DNA of 64,000 nt from Xylanibacillus composti (lineage in GTDB: Bacteria; Bacillota; Bacilli; Paenibacillales; K13): NCBI RefSeq assembly GCF_018403685.1, contig NZ_BOVK01000061.1, positions 1 through 64,000 on the forward strand, read 5' to 3'. Every line of letters starts with the position of its first letter. The first letter of the stretch is position 1. The notes beneath the pieces are model-generated. The model was not told where the DNA came from. It saw nothing but the letters and a program-made list of their open reading frames with translations, and did no database searches. Shown here one piece after another: positions 1-8,189 of this stretch. A program made the position numbers and the translations under genes.

Positions 1-265
1 AGGCATTACAATCAGGAAACCTTACCGCTCGTCACCACCCGTCGTATATAGGCATTACAATCAGGAAACCTTACCGCTCGTCACCATCCGTCGTATATAG
101 GCATTACAATCAGGAAACCCTACCGCTCATGACCATTCAGCGTATATAGGCACTACCATCAAGGAATTCACCGTCCATCGCCACCCAGCGCGTATAGGCA
201 TTACAATCAGGAGCAAAATACGCCACCTAAAAAAGCCTATATAAGCATCACGATCAGGAAAGCGC
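1..265. repeat. Degenerate 49-bp tandem repeat array (5-6 units)
   Basis: Units begin at about 1, 50, 99, 148, 196 and 243. The first three are 49 bp and nearly identical; the later ones decay (48, 47 bp, then partial). Each unit starts with the core GGCATTACAATCAGGAA, usually preceded by TATA. The whole unit is conserved, not just a short repeat between unique spacers, so this is not a CRISPR. The array runs off the left window edge. The same core recurs in a different array at 12.3-12.7 kb. Confidence 0.9.
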
Positions 266-324
266 TAGGAGAACTAGTTGTTCTCACATTCCGGGAATCT
301 GTGGAATTTTATTTGCATAAACAC

Positions 325-353
325 TTGAAATAAGAACAAATGTTCGGTATACT
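325..353 (+). promoter_or_regulatory. Sigma-A promoter with LexA (SOS) box in the spacer
   Basis: TTGAAA (325-330) and TATACT (348-353) are 17 bp apart. The spacer holds GAACAAATGTTC (334-345), which matches the Gram-positive LexA operator GAAC-N4-GTTC. An operator between -35 and -10 would block transcription until LexA is cleaved. The promoter lies about 100 bp upstream of the zinc-ribbon protein gene and just after the repeat array. DNA-damage control is inferred from the motif only. Confidence 0.7.
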
Positions 354-455
354 GTGATCATAGGTTCTTGGAAGCAGGCTGGCGTCACATAGGTCACAAT
401 CCACAGGGTGAAGCCTCTTTCTTGTATCAATACTTGAAAGGAGCGGGTGCACGCG

Positions 456-1577
456 ATGAATGTTGAAAGTGGGTCGAAAGGATGCAGGCAGAACGAATTT
501 ATAGGAACAGAAGGGTCTGCAAATATATCAGATTATTCAGATTCATCCGGCGGAGATGTCGATTGGGTAAGGAAGTGGTTAGGCGGGTTTTTCTTTCAAG
601 ATGCAGGATGGAAGTTGCCGGCTGATGCTGCTGAGGGGAAGAAGCTGATAACGGGCGATACATTGTCCAGTCTGCGGCGGTTTATGGACTGCTTTCGTGA
701 GGAAGAGGCGTGCCGCAAGGCTTTGTTTTATTTAAGATGGCCGAATGGATTTTTATGTCCACGGTGCGCGGGACATCATTATTATTACATCAACAATAGA
801 AGATTGTATGAATGTACGGCATGCGGCAATCAGACTTCCGTGACTGCGAATACGTTTTTGCACGGGACGAAATTGCCGTTGGCCTATTGGTTTTTTACGA
901 TATATTGGGTTGCAGTTGATCAGCGCTGTACGGCTTATCGATTGGCTTCTGTCCTTCAATTGCATTATCGCACTGCGCTCAGAATGCTCCATGTCATTCG
1001 TGCCGCAATGCGGGTATCCAATGGCAGGCATATGTTGTCCTCTATTGAGATCAAGGGGCAACCATCATTGTGGACTGGTGGTGTGGATGTTGATTTTTGC
1101 TCTCGCTCTGGACAGAGCATGAACCAGAAGGAAGTCTCCGTTGAAGTTGCTGGAACGCTAGAGAACGAGATGAGTCAGAGGGAAGGGCACAAGCAGGAAT
1201 GCGATCGGATGAACGTGGAGGAAGGGTATCCTTCGGAGGGAATAACGTTGCCATTCGGTATGGACAAAATTTGTCTGCGAGATAATCCTTTGATAGACAG
1301 ATGTCGTAATTTTTTGCTATCCAAAGCAGAGAATTATATCCGGACCGCCTACCGACGGGTCAGTGAACGCCATCGGCAGCGATATGTGGATGAATTTTTT
1401 TATCAGTGGTTGCAGCGTCATGAGCACAACCCGTTTCAATTGGGAAAAAGCTTGCTCCGCGCTTGTGGCACATTGGTGTACCAAGAGAATATCCAGGCCT
1501 GGATCCGACCTGTTTTTTCCCCAAGCCAAACTTGGTCTAGGAAAAGCGCTGCTGCACATCCTGACCAAGCTGCTTGA
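456..1577 (+). CDS. IS1595/ISXO2-type transposase-derived zinc-ribbon protein, probably catalytically dead
   Basis: 373 aa from ATG 456; GTG 447 is possible but sits too close to the AAGGAG ribosome binding site (438-443). Residues about 100-125 form a four-cysteine zinc ribbon (CPRC and CTAC pairs) followed by an aromatic stretch, typical of the IS1595 transposase N-terminal region. The C-terminal part (about residues 285-345) resembles the end of the ISXO2-like catalytic domain (RYVDEFFYQW block). The acidic blocks expected between them, starting with the usual EVDETY-type motif, are missing and replaced by a short charged stretch. There is also an N-terminal extension of about 85 aa. I saw no terminal inverted repeats. 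This looks like a decayed or domesticated transposase acting, if at all, as a DNA-binding protein. Its last 41 bp overlap the convergent MarR gene. Confidence 0.7.
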   Translation: MNVESGSKGCRQNEFIGTEGSANISDYSDSSGGDVDWVRKWLGGFFFQDAGWKLPADAAEGKKLITGDTLSSLRRFMDCFREEEACRKALFYLRWPNGFLCPRCAGHHYYYINNRRLYECTACGNQTSVTANTFLHGTKLPLAYWFFTIYWVAVDQRCTAYRLASVLQLHYRTALRMLHVIRAAMRVSNGRHMLSSIEIKGQPSLWTGGVDVDFCSRSGQSMNQKEVSVEVAGTLENEMSQREGHKQECDRMNVEEGYPSEGITLPFGMDKICLRDNPLIDRCRNFLLSKAENYIRTAYRRVSERHRQRYVDEFFYQWLQRHEHNPFQLGKSLLRACGTLVYQENIQAWIRPVFSPSQTWSRKSAAAHPDQAA

Positions 1578-1992
1578 TAAGCGCAATGGCGGTTTGCTTC
1601 TCTTGTGCAGAGAGAGAGCTCATGGCCGATTGAATAAAGTTGGCATGATCCGGAAAGATGCTGTGAAACAACTCCTGGCCCTTGCTCGTGATGACTGCGT
1701 AGGTTACACGGCGGTCATTCTCGCACGGTTTGCGCTGGATAAACCCCTTTTCCTCCAGTTTATCGGCAACATAAGTAATGCTGCCGCTTGTGAGCAAGAT
1801 CTTCCCTGCAATTTGCTGCAGCGGAACTTCACCTTTGTGATATAGAAGCTCCAACACAGCAAATTCTGTCAAGGACAGTCCATGCCTGCGGATATCCTTG
1901 GCACTTATCTCCATCAGGACTTTATGTGCTTTGGACAGCACTACAAAGAGCTTGAGCGATAATGCTTGGTCATCCAATTCATATTTTGCCAT
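1537..1992 (-). CDS. MarR-family transcriptional regulator
   Basis: 151 aa, the usual MarR length. A winged helix-turn-helix spans about residues 35-105 (LSLTEFAVLELLYHKGEV, then the recognition-helix region LTSGSITYVADKLEEKGFI and the wing around ENDRRVTYAVIT), flanked by dimerisation helices. It resembles the MhqR/YkvE type, but the ligand cannot be told. A GAGG motif precedes ATG 1992. The gene has its own consensus promoter with an inverted repeat near the start site, suggesting autoregulation. The 3' end overlaps the convergent zinc-ribbon gene, and no obvious target operon lies beside it. Confidence 0.88.
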   Translation of the reverse strand: MAKYELDDQALSLKLFVVLSKAHKVLMEISAKDIRRHGLSLTEFAVLELLYHKGEVPLQQIAGKILLTSGSITYVADKLEEKGFIQRKPCENDRRVTYAVITSKGQELFHSIFPDHANFIQSAMSSLSAQEKQTAIALIKQLGQDVQQRFS

Positions 1993-2009
1993 GGGCGGTC
2001 CTCATTTCT

Positions 2010-2058
2010 ATTTTCCACAATTTAAGAAAATTATAGGGAGCCAATCATGGACTGTCAA
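2010..2058 (-). promoter_or_regulatory. Consensus sigma-A promoter of the marR gene with candidate operator
   Basis: Read on the - strand, TTGACA (2058-2053) and TATAAT (2035-2030) match consensus exactly with a 17-bp spacer. Just downstream, over the expected start site, is a 6-bp inverted repeat ATTTTC-N10-GAAAAT (2010-2031 on the + strand). A perfect promoter overlapped by an inverted repeat is the usual layout for MarR autorepression. The operator role is inference. Confidence 0.75.
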
Positions 2059-2122
2059 TATTCAAGTGCCGTACAGATTACACTCGGATAAAGCATTGAG
2101 TCATGCCATGCAATCCTTAACC

Positions 2123-2290
2123 TTAAGGGTTGCCAGGAGTTTTTGGTGTGTCTGTTTCTTTGGCATCTTTTCTTCGGTCGTTGATATCCTGATTCAGCTG
2201 CTGGGCTTGCTGGGCATTAACGCCTTCTTGTTCCAGCTTGTCTGCTACATTTAAGAGGTTTTTGTCTCCGTTAGCCGGTGCTTGTGTCAT
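2123..2290 (-). CDS. Small hydrophilic protein, 55 aa, unknown function
   Basis: Starts at ATG 2290-2288 behind a strong GGAGG (about 8 nt spacing) and ends with TAA at 2125-2123. The sequence begins MTQAPANGDKNLLNVADKLE, is rich in Q, N, D and K, has no cysteine and no membrane segment, and is probably helical in the middle (EQEGVNAQQAQQLNQDI) with a disordered P/T-rich tail. It lies 127 bp downstream of tadA on the same strand and could be co-transcribed. I do not recognise a family; a small spore-associated protein is possible but unproven. Confidence 0.65.
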   Translation of the reverse strand: MTQAPANGDKNLLNVADKLEQEGVNAQQAQQLNQDINDRRKDAKETDTPKTPGNP

Positions 2291-2417
2291 CTTCTCGCGC
2301 CTCCTAGTTCAGAAGAATAAGTATTGCTCTGTGGATAGCTTGTCAGATTGGCGCGAAATCTATGCAAGCATGACGGTTCATTTACCCCAATATGCACACC
2401 ATGTCTATGGCGGGAAG

Positions 2418-2873
2418 CTATTGTTCCTTGCGAAGCCTCCGGAAAAACTGGGTGAGCAGAGACCCGCAAACATCAGCCATGACTCCTGCGGTAAGCTCGC
2501 AAGTGTGGTTGAAGCGCTGGTCTTGCAGCAAATTCATAAGAGTTCCTGCGCAGCCTGCTTTTGGATCGGTTGCGCCAAATACGACGCGGTTGACCCGGGA
2601 CATAAGAATAGCGCCGGCACACATGGGGCATGGCTCCAAGGTGACGTATAAAGTGCTGTCCAGAAGCCGCCATGCGGAAAGATTCTTGCTGGCTTCACGA
2701 ATCGCAATCATTTCGGCATGTGTAGTCGGATCTAGAGAGCTTTCCCGCAGGTTATGTCCGCGCCCGATGATGCTGCCGTTTTTGACAATGACTGCCCCAA
2801 TGGGCACCTCTCCTTTTTGCTCAGCAAGCTTGGCTTCCTCGATAGCGGCCTGCATCCATCTTTCGTCGTCCAC
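2418..2873 (-). CDS. tadA: tRNA-specific adenosine deaminase TadA
   Basis: Deaminates A34 to inosine in tRNA-Arg(ACG), allowing CGN wobble decoding; cytoplasmic. The cytidine-deaminase zinc site is complete: HAE (H52, catalytic E54) and PCPMC (C82, C85). I chose GTG 2873, giving 151 aa, because a GAGGGGG motif sits 7 nt upstream and the resulting N-terminus (VDDERWMQAAIEEA) lines up with known TadA starts. A GTG at 2903 would add ten residues lacking homology. The gene stands alone in front of the 55-aa protein and diverges from ychF. Confidence 0.95.
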   Translation of the reverse strand: MDDERWMQAAIEEAKLAEQKGEVPIGAVIVKNGSIIGRGHNLRESSLDPTTHAEMIAIREASKNLSAWRLLDSTLYVTLEPCPMCAGAILMSRVNRVVFGATDPKAGCAGTLMNLLQDQRFNHTCELTAGVMADVCGSLLTQFFRRLRKEQ

Positions 2874-2980
2874 TTGAAGTCCCCCTCGTTCATGATCTTT
2901 CACCCTATACTAACAAATCGTTAGCTTCATTTGTTTCGCTGCATGACTGCTGCATGCTATTGGCGAACAGGTATTCGTTT

Positions 2981-3068
2981 TTGTACACAGGCTGTGGATA
3001 AGCATGTGGATATGTCAGGTTTTCTGTGAACAAGCTGGTGATAACTGCGCACCTGCATGGTGATAACT
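2981..3068. other. Cluster of DnaA-box-like sequences between tadA and ychF
   Basis: Measured against TTATCCACA: TGTGGATAA at 2993-3001 is an exact box in reverse. TGTGGATAT at 3005-3013 has one mismatch. TTGTACACA at 2981-2989 and two copies of TGGTGATAA (3036-3044 and 3058-3066) have two mismatches each. The last two belong to an 11-bp direct repeat, TGGTGATAACT, spaced exactly 22 bp (two helical turns). The cluster sits in a divergent intergenic region, far from any dnaA gene, so it is not an obvious origin. Confidence 0.5.
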
Positions 3069-3125
3069 TTTTTCAAGTGTAGTGTAAAAAAGCGCAGGTA
3101 TCTTTGGCAAGTGACAAGCGCTGCA

Positions 3126-3154
3126 TTGTGCCAAACGCCTTCCTGCTATATAAT
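3126..3154 (+). promoter_or_regulatory. Candidate sigma-A promoter of ychF
   Basis: TTGTGC (3126-3131) and TATAAT (3149-3154) are spaced 17 bp. The -10 is perfect; the -35 keeps only TTG. It lies about 40 bp before ATG 3193. Confidence 0.55.
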
Positions 3155-3192
3155 AATATAGATTGGGACTTAGAAGGAGTGTGTAACCGAAT

Positions 3193-4293
3193 ATGGCTCT
3201 GAAGGCAGGGATTGTCGGTTTGCCGAATGTCGGCAAATCCACTTTGTTCAATGCAATTACACAAGCAGGCGCAGAATCCGCCAATTATCCGTTCTGTACA
3301 ATCGATCCGAACGTAGGGGTTGTGGAGGTACCGGACGAAAGGCTGGATAAGCTGGCTGGCATTGTGAATCCGAATAAAATTGTGCCGACGGCATTTGAGT
3401 TTGTAGATATTGCGGGTTTGGTTAAAGGGGCAAGCAAGGGAGAGGGGCTTGGGAACAAGTTCCTTGCGCACATACGGGAAGTGGATGCGATTGTGCATGT
3501 TGTGCGTTGCTTCGAGGATAGCGACATTACGCATGTTTCCGGATCAGTAGACCCGATTCGAGATATCGAGACGATCAATTTGGAATTGATCTTGGCGGAC
3601 ATCGAATCCGTTGAAAGAAAAATCGAGCGCTCACGTAAAAATATGAAGGGCGGCAACAAGCAGTATGCCGCTGAGGTTGACTGCCTGGAGAAGGTCAAAG
3701 CTGTCCTGTATGAGGATAAGCCGGCTCGCAGCATCGAGCTGACGGATGAAGAGAAGCTCGTGCTTCGCGATCTTCATTTGCTTACGATGAAGCCGGTATT
3801 GTATGCGGCGAATGTGAGTGAGGCAGAGGCCGCGAATGCGGATGAGAATCCATATGTCGCCAAGGTGAAGGAATTTGCCGCATCAGAAAATAACGAAGTG
3901 GTTGTGATCAGTGCCCGCGTAGAAGCCGAAATCGCCGAGCTTGAAGGGGAAGACAAGGAGATGTTCCTGCAAGAGCTCGGACTCGAGGAATCCGGCTTGA
4001 ATCGGTTGATTCGAGCAGCTTATGTGCTGCTTGGGTTGGATACCTATTTTACAGCAGGGGTTCAAGAGGTGCGGGCATGGACGATACGTCGGGGGACGAA
4101 GGCGCCCCAGGCAGCCGGGGTGATTCACTCCGATTTCGAACGCGGCTTCATTCGCGCGGAGGTTGTCAGTTACGAGGATTTGATTGCGACCGGTTCGATG
4201 GCAGGGGCGAGGGAAAAAGGCTTGCTCCGTCTGGAAGGCAAGGAATATGTGGTGCAGGACGGAGACGTCATGCACTTCCGGTTTAACGTATAA
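3193..4293 (+). CDS. ychF: Redox-regulated ATPase YchF (Obg-like family)
   Basis: 366 aa, full length. Universally conserved P-loop NTPase of the Obg/HflX superfamily that prefers ATP to GTP and associates with ribosomes. The Walker A motif GLPNVGKST is at residues 9-17; a [10 protein letters not shown] switch region follows. The C-terminal TGS-like domain contains the family signature around [20 protein letters not shown]. An AGAAGGAG ribosome binding site precedes the ATG. It stands upstream of prfA with a 33-bp gap and may be co-transcribed with it. Confidence 0.97.
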   Translation: MALKAGIVGLPNVGKSTLFNAITQAGAESANYPFCTIDPNVGVVEVPDERLDKLAGIVNPNKIVPTAFEFVDIAGLVKGASKGEGLGNKFLAHIREVDAIVHVVRCFEDSDITHVSGSVDPIRDIETINLELILADIESVERKIERSRKNMKGGNKQYAAEVDCLEKVKAVLYEDKPARSIELTDEEKLVLRDLHLLTMKPVLYAANVSEAEAANADENPYVAKVKEFAASENNEVVVISARVEAEIAELEGEDKEMFLQELGLEESGLNRLIRAAYVLLGLDTYFTAGVQEVRAWTIRRGTKAPQAAGVIHSDFERGFIRAEVVSYEDLIATGSMAGAREKGLLRLEGKEYVVQDGDVMHFRFNV

Positions 4294-4326
4294 AGCCTAT
4301 TTTATAAGCAAGGAGTGCAAAGCATC

Positions 4327-5397
4327 GTGCTGGACAAATTAAGAGCGCTGGCAGACCGATATGAAAAACTGAGCGAGCTGTTGTGCGATCCGGACGTGGC
4401 GAACGATCCCGGCAAGCTGCGCGAGCTCTCGAAGGAACAATCGGATTTGCAAGAGACGTACGAAGCTTACAAGGAATATGAGCAGGTGCTGCAGCAGCAC
4501 CAAGACGCCAAGCAAATGCTGGGTGAGAAGCTGGATGACGAGATGCGCGAAATGGTGAAGATGGAGCTGGATGAGCTGCAGACTCGCAAGGAAGAGTTGG
4601 AGGAGCGGCTGCATGTGCTGCTGCTGCCGAAGGATCCGAACGATGACAAGAACGTCATCGTGGAAATTCGTGGTGCAGCCGGCGGCGATGAAGCTGCCTT
4701 ATTCGCCGGAGACCTGTATCGCATGTATACGCGCTATGCGGATATGCAGGGCTGGAAAGTGGAAGTGATGGAGTCGAGTGTGAGCGACCTGGGCGGATTT
4801 AAGGAAATTGTCTTTATGATTCGAGGCAAGGGTGCCTACAGCAAGCTGAAATTTGAGAGCGGTGCGCATCGTGTGCAGCGAGTCCCGGAGACTGAATCCG
4901 GCGGCAGAATCCATACTTCTACCGCAACAGTGGCCGTACTGCCGGAGGCAGAAGAAGTGGAGATTGAGATCAGCGAGAACGATATTCGAGTGGATACGTT
5001 TTGCTCCAGCGGACCGGGCGGCCAATCGGTCAATACGACGAAATCAGCCGTACGGCTTACGCACATTCCTACGGGCATTGTCGTAAGCTGCCAGGATGGC
5101 AAATCGCAAAATTCCAATAAGGAAATGGCGATGCGTGTGCTGCGCGCACGGATCTACGATAAGTTCCGCCAAGAGGAAGAGGCGAAGTATGCGAGCGAGC
5201 GGAAGAGCAAGGTGGGGACAGGCGACCGAAGCGAGCGCATTCGCACGTACAATTTCCCGCAAAGCCGCGTGACGGATCATCGCATTGGCTTGACCTTGCA
5301 CAAATTGGATACGGTGCTGCAAGGCGAAATGGATGAGATCATTAACGCGCTTTCTGTCGCCGAACAAGCCGAGTTAATGGAGCAGGAAGCGCTATAA
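4327..5397 (+). CDS. prfA: Peptide chain release factor 1
   Basis: Recognises UAA/UAG stop codons and triggers peptide release. 356 aa from GTG 4327, chosen because AAGGAG (4310-4315) lies 11 nt upstream and the product begins [15 protein letters not shown] like other RF1 proteins; an upstream GTG at 4315 would overlap that ribosome binding site. The decoding loop PxT is present as PET (residues 187-189) and the catalytic GGQ is at 231-233, the target of PrmC encoded immediately downstream. The N-terminal coiled coil covers about residues 1-100. Confidence 0.97.
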   Translation: MLDKLRALADRYEKLSELLCDPDVANDPGKLRELSKEQSDLQETYEAYKEYEQVLQQHQDAKQMLGEKLDDEMREMVKMELDELQTRKEELEERLHVLLLPKDPNDDKNVIVEIRGAAGGDEAALFAGDLYRMYTRYADMQGWKVEVMESSVSDLGGFKEIVFMIRGKGAYSKLKFESGAHRVQRVPETESGGRIHTSTATVAVLPEAEEVEIEISENDIRVDTFCSSGPGGQSVNTTKSAVRLTHIPTGIVVSCQDGKSQNSNKEMAMRVLRARIYDKFRQEEEAKYASERKSKVGTGDRSERIRTYNFPQSRVTDHRIGLTLHKLDTVLQGEMDEIINALSVAEQAELMEQEAL

Positions 5398-5415
5398 GAG
5401 GGAGCGCGTTACAGC

Positions 5416-6303
5416 ATGGAGAAGACGATTCGAGAAGCCTACTTGGAGGCTTCTTCTTTTTTAGCATCGGCGGAGAGCCGCAGTACGCAAAACCCGGAGC
5501 GGGTGACGGAATGGATGCTGTGCAGCTTGCTCGGCTGGGACCGCAGCAAGCTGTTTCTCGATTGGCAGGAGCCGCTTCCCAAGGAAAAACAAGCACAATG
5601 GGAAGGCTGGCTGCGGCGCAAGGCTGCAGGTGAGCCCGTGCAATATATTATCGGAGAGCAGGAATTTTACGGGCGCCCCTTCCAGGTTAATCCGCACGTG
5701 CTGATTCCGCGGCCGGAAACGGAGCTGTTGGTGGAAGCGGCTCTGGCATGGGGCCGGGCATGGCGTCCGGGCCTAGTAGCGGATATTGGAACAGGCAGCG
5801 GCATCATCCCGATTACGCTGGCGCTTGAAGAACCGGCGTGGGAACTATCGGCTTCCGATTTGTCGGCAGATGCGCTCACGGTGGCGAGAGAAAACGCCGC
5901 ACGCCATGGCGTATCGGGGCGGATTTCTTTTTACGAAGGCGATTTGCTGGAGCCTTGGTTGGAGCGGCATCTTGTGCCGGATTTGCTGATTTCGAATCCG
6001 CCTTATGTGCCCTTGGCCGATGAGCAGCAGATGTCTCCAGAGGTGGCGGAACACGAACCGCCAACCGCTTTGTATGGCGGGCACGATGGGCTGGAGTTGT
6101 ACCGCCGCCTAGCCGAGCAACTGAAGCTTCTGCCCCGATTGCCCGATTGGATCGGGCTTGAAGTGGGCGAGGGCCAGGCCGGGGAGGTAGCGGACATGCT
6201 GCAAGGTCTGGCTGAATCTGCAGGAGAAATCAAGCGCAGCGTAAGGGTAATTCAGGACCTGGCGGGGATTGATCGCCATGTCATCCTCCAAACCGCGACC
6301 TAG
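5416..6303 (+). CDS. prmC: Release factor glutamine N5-methyltransferase
   Basis: 295 aa. Methylates the glutamine of the GGQ motif in RF1/RF2 using S-adenosylmethionine. It shows a helical N-terminal recognition domain (about 1-100), the SAM-binding loop DIGTGSGI (123-130) and the catalytic NPPY (194-197). It begins 18 bp after its substrate gene prfA, the standard prfA-prmC pairing. GAGGGAG lies before the ATG. Confidence 0.96.
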   Translation: MEKTIREAYLEASSFLASAESRSTQNPERVTEWMLCSLLGWDRSKLFLDWQEPLPKEKQAQWEGWLRRKAAGEPVQYIIGEQEFYGRPFQVNPHVLIPRPETELLVEAALAWGRAWRPGLVADIGTGSGIIPITLALEEPAWELSASDLSADALTVARENAARHGVSGRISFYEGDLLEPWLERHLVPDLLISNPPYVPLADEQQMSPEVAEHEPPTALYGGHDGLELYRRLAEQLKLLPRLPDWIGLEVGEGQAGEVADMLQGLAESAGEIKRSVRVIQDLAGIDRHVILQTAT

Positions 6304-6311
6304 TGAACGGA

Positions 6312-6347
6312 AAACTAGCATAATCAAAATGCTAGTTTGCTAGTATA
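6312..6347 (+). promoter_or_regulatory. Inverted repeat overlapping a possible sigma-F promoter of spoIIR
   Basis: AAACTAGCAT (6312-6321) and ATGCTAGTTT (6329-6338) form a perfect 10-bp inverted repeat with a 7-nt loop. The left arm overlaps GCATA (6318-6322), a good sigma-F -35. Fifteen bp later comes TGCTAGTATA (6338-6347), a partial match to the -10 GGnrAnAnTR. spoIIR is a sigma-F gene in Bacillus, which supports the call. The hairpin could instead be a weak terminator for prmC. Confidence 0.35.
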
Positions 6348-6414
6348 GCATTTGCCTCTGTTGTCCATACTGGCTACTAGATTGAACCTGGACAGCAGAA
6401 AGGATGCTTATACG

Positions 6415-7086
6415 ATGCGAATGCAAGCCCGTTATGGATATTTGCTCTTTATACTAGTTATGCTTCTCATGTCTTGGGACGCTCAGCGCAATCAGGCGCC
6501 GTTGGCGGCAGCGGCGATTCCGGAGGAATCGATACGCTTAAGAATTTTGGCCAACTCCGATGGAGCCAATGACCAATGGCTGAAGCGGCAAGTTCGGGAT
6601 CGGGTAGTGGACCAAATGAACAAATGGGTGGCCGAGCCGATGTCGTTGGAAGAGGCGAGAGCGCTCGTTTCAAGCAATCTGGACGTGCTGGAGCAGGTGG
6701 TCGGCAATACGATTCGGGAAAGCGGAGCTTCATACACTTACGAGGTGCAGTTGGGTGAAGTGGAGTTTCCTGCGAAGCTTTACGGGGATCGGGTTTATCC
6801 CGCCGGCTTATACGAAGCGCTGGTTGTCACGATTGGGAAAGGCGAAGGGAAGAATTGGTGGTGTGTCCTGTTTCCTCCTTTATGCTTCGTGGACACGGTG
6901 TCCGGTCAAGCCGCCGCTGAAGAGGCCGGGGAAGACGTGAAAGACGGCGAATCGGATATGGAGGGCAAGGTTAGAGAATCGCAGGAAATCTCATCGGCAG
7001 ATGTGGCGGGCGAAATGGAGTTGAGATTCTTCCTGGTGGATTGGCTGGACAAGCTGATCCAATGGATCAAAGGTTTTTTCAAGTAA
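6415..7086 (+). CDS. spoIIR: Stage II sporulation protein R
   Basis: Forespore-made signalling protein, exported to the intermembrane space, where it triggers SpoIIGA to process pro-sigma-E. 223 aa from ATG 6415, which follows AGAAAGGA by 10 nt; an upstream start at 6352 would put extra residues before the signal peptide. Residues about 7-34 form a hydrophobic export segment. The conserved SpoIIR region (IRLRILANSDGANDQ, then QVRDRVVDQM, and WWCVLFPPLCFVD) is intact. An acidic linker and amphipathic C-terminus complete the protein. Gene order matches B. subtilis prfA-prmC-spoIIR. Confidence 0.95.
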   Translation: MRMQARYGYLLFILVMLLMSWDAQRNQAPLAAAAIPEESIRLRILANSDGANDQWLKRQVRDRVVDQMNKWVAEPMSLEEARALVSSNLDVLEQVVGNTIRESGASYTYEVQLGEVEFPAKLYGDRVYPAGLYEALVVTIGKGEGKNWWCVLFPPLCFVDTVSGQAAAEEAGEDVKDGESDMEGKVRESQEISSADVAGEMELRFFLVDWLDKLIQWIKGFFK

Positions 7087-7097
7087 AGGAGCAGCTT

Positions 7098-8180
7098 ATG
7101 GCGAACGAAACCCGAAATACGAACATGCAGCTGGACAATGGAGCCGGCCTGATTCCGCCGACTGAGGAAGGACTTCGCGAAGCGGGACGCTTGCTTCGCG
7201 AAGGGGAAGTGGTGGCTTTCCCGACGGAAACGGTGTATGGGCTCGGTGCGGATGCCCGTTCCAGCTCAGCAGTAGAGAAGGTCTATGCAGCCAAAGGCCG
7301 GCCTTCGGATAATCCGCTGATTGTTCATATAGCAGAATTGGATCAGCTGGCCGCTATTGCCGAGCCGCCGGACGATGTGTCCGCGCGGCTGATGGCGCAT
7401 TTTTGGCCGGGGCCGCTGACGGTCGTGCTCCCGGCGAAGTCCGGCGCGCTGTCGCCGCTAGTGACAGCGGGACTTGCCACGGTGGCGGTGCGCATGCCCG
7501 ACCACCCGCTTGCCCGGCGGCTGATTGCCGCCGCTGGGTGTCCCTTGGCCGCGCCCAGCGCCAATCGCTCGGGGCGGCCAAGCCCGACACGCGCGGAGCA
7601 CGTCGCCCACGACCTGGCCGGCCGTATAGCCGGCGTAGTTAACGGAGGGCCGACAGGTGTCGGGCTGGAATCGACCGTCGTCGAGGTAAACGACGGCTGC
7701 GTCTATGTGCTGCGCCCGGGCGGCATCAGCGCCGAGCAGCTGCGCGAGGTGCATCCGCGCGTTGAGACCGTTGCGCCGGAAACAGCCGAGCATGCGGCAG
7801 CGCCACGCTCGCCCGGCATGAAATATGCGCACTACGCGCCGCAAGGCGAGCTGACGCTTGTCGCAGGTCCGCCTAAGCAGACGGCGGCCTACATATGGAA
7901 GGCTGCCGCTGAGGCAGCGGCCCAGGGCAAGCGGGTCGGACTGCTCACCTACGCTGAGCATGCCGATGTCTATGCCTCCTTCCCTGGGCTGGTGCAAGTA
8001 TGCGGCAGCCTGGCTGACCCCGCTTCAACCGCGCGGGGGCTATACGAGTCGCTCCGCGCCTTCGACGAGCAAGCGGCGGAGCAAATTTATGCGGAAGCCT
8101 ACCCCGAGCACGGGCTCGGCGCCGCAATCATGAACCGCCTGCGCAAAGCCGCCGCAGGCCGCGTCCTAACAATCGGCTAG
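7098..8180 (+). CDS. tsaC: L-threonylcarbamoyladenylate synthase (Sua5/YwlC type)
   Basis: Makes threonylcarbamoyl-AMP from threonine, bicarbonate and ATP, the first step of t6A37 tRNA modification. 360 aa from ATG 7098, with AAAGGAGC 7-12 nt upstream; it starts 11 bp after spoIIR. The YrdC domain holds FPTETVYGLG (41-50) and KGRPSDNPL (66-74), and a C-terminal Sua5 domain follows a linker (SPGMKYAHYAP). So this is the long two-domain form. The segment is noticeably more GC-rich than its neighbours. Confidence 0.95.
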   Translation: MANETRNTNMQLDNGAGLIPPTEEGLREAGRLLREGEVVAFPTETVYGLGADARSSSAVEKVYAAKGRPSDNPLIVHIAELDQLAAIAEPPDDVSARLMAHFWPGPLTVVLPAKSGALSPLVTAGLATVAVRMPDHPLARRLIAAAGCPLAAPSANRSGRPSPTRAEHVAHDLAGRIAGVVNGGPTGVGLESTVVEVNDGCVYVLRPGGISAEQLREVHPRVETVAPETAEHAAAPRSPGMKYAHYAPQGELTLVAGPPKQTAAYIWKAAAEAAAQGKRVGLLTYAEHADVYASFPGLVQVCGSLADPASTARGLYESLRAFDEQAAEQIYAEAYPEHGLGAAIMNRLRKAAAGRVLTIG

Positions 8181-8189
8181 ACATGTTTC

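Noticed and set aside
1-265. CRISPR array
   Set aside because: Whole 49-bp units are conserved in tandem; there are no unique spacers of even length and no cas genes nearby.
1051-1254. Several 60-180-aa frames on the opposite strand of real genes across the window
   Set aside because: They overlap well-supported genes, lack ribosome binding sites and show no family features.
456-1577. Intact IS1595 insertion sequence
   Set aside because: No flanking terminal inverted repeats or target duplications seen, the catalytic block is missing, and marR overlaps the 3' end.
2291-2417. Signal recognition particle RNA next to tadA
   Set aside because: In some Bacilli scr lies near tadA, but I see neither the conserved GGAA/GCA-type apical loop nor long pairing here.
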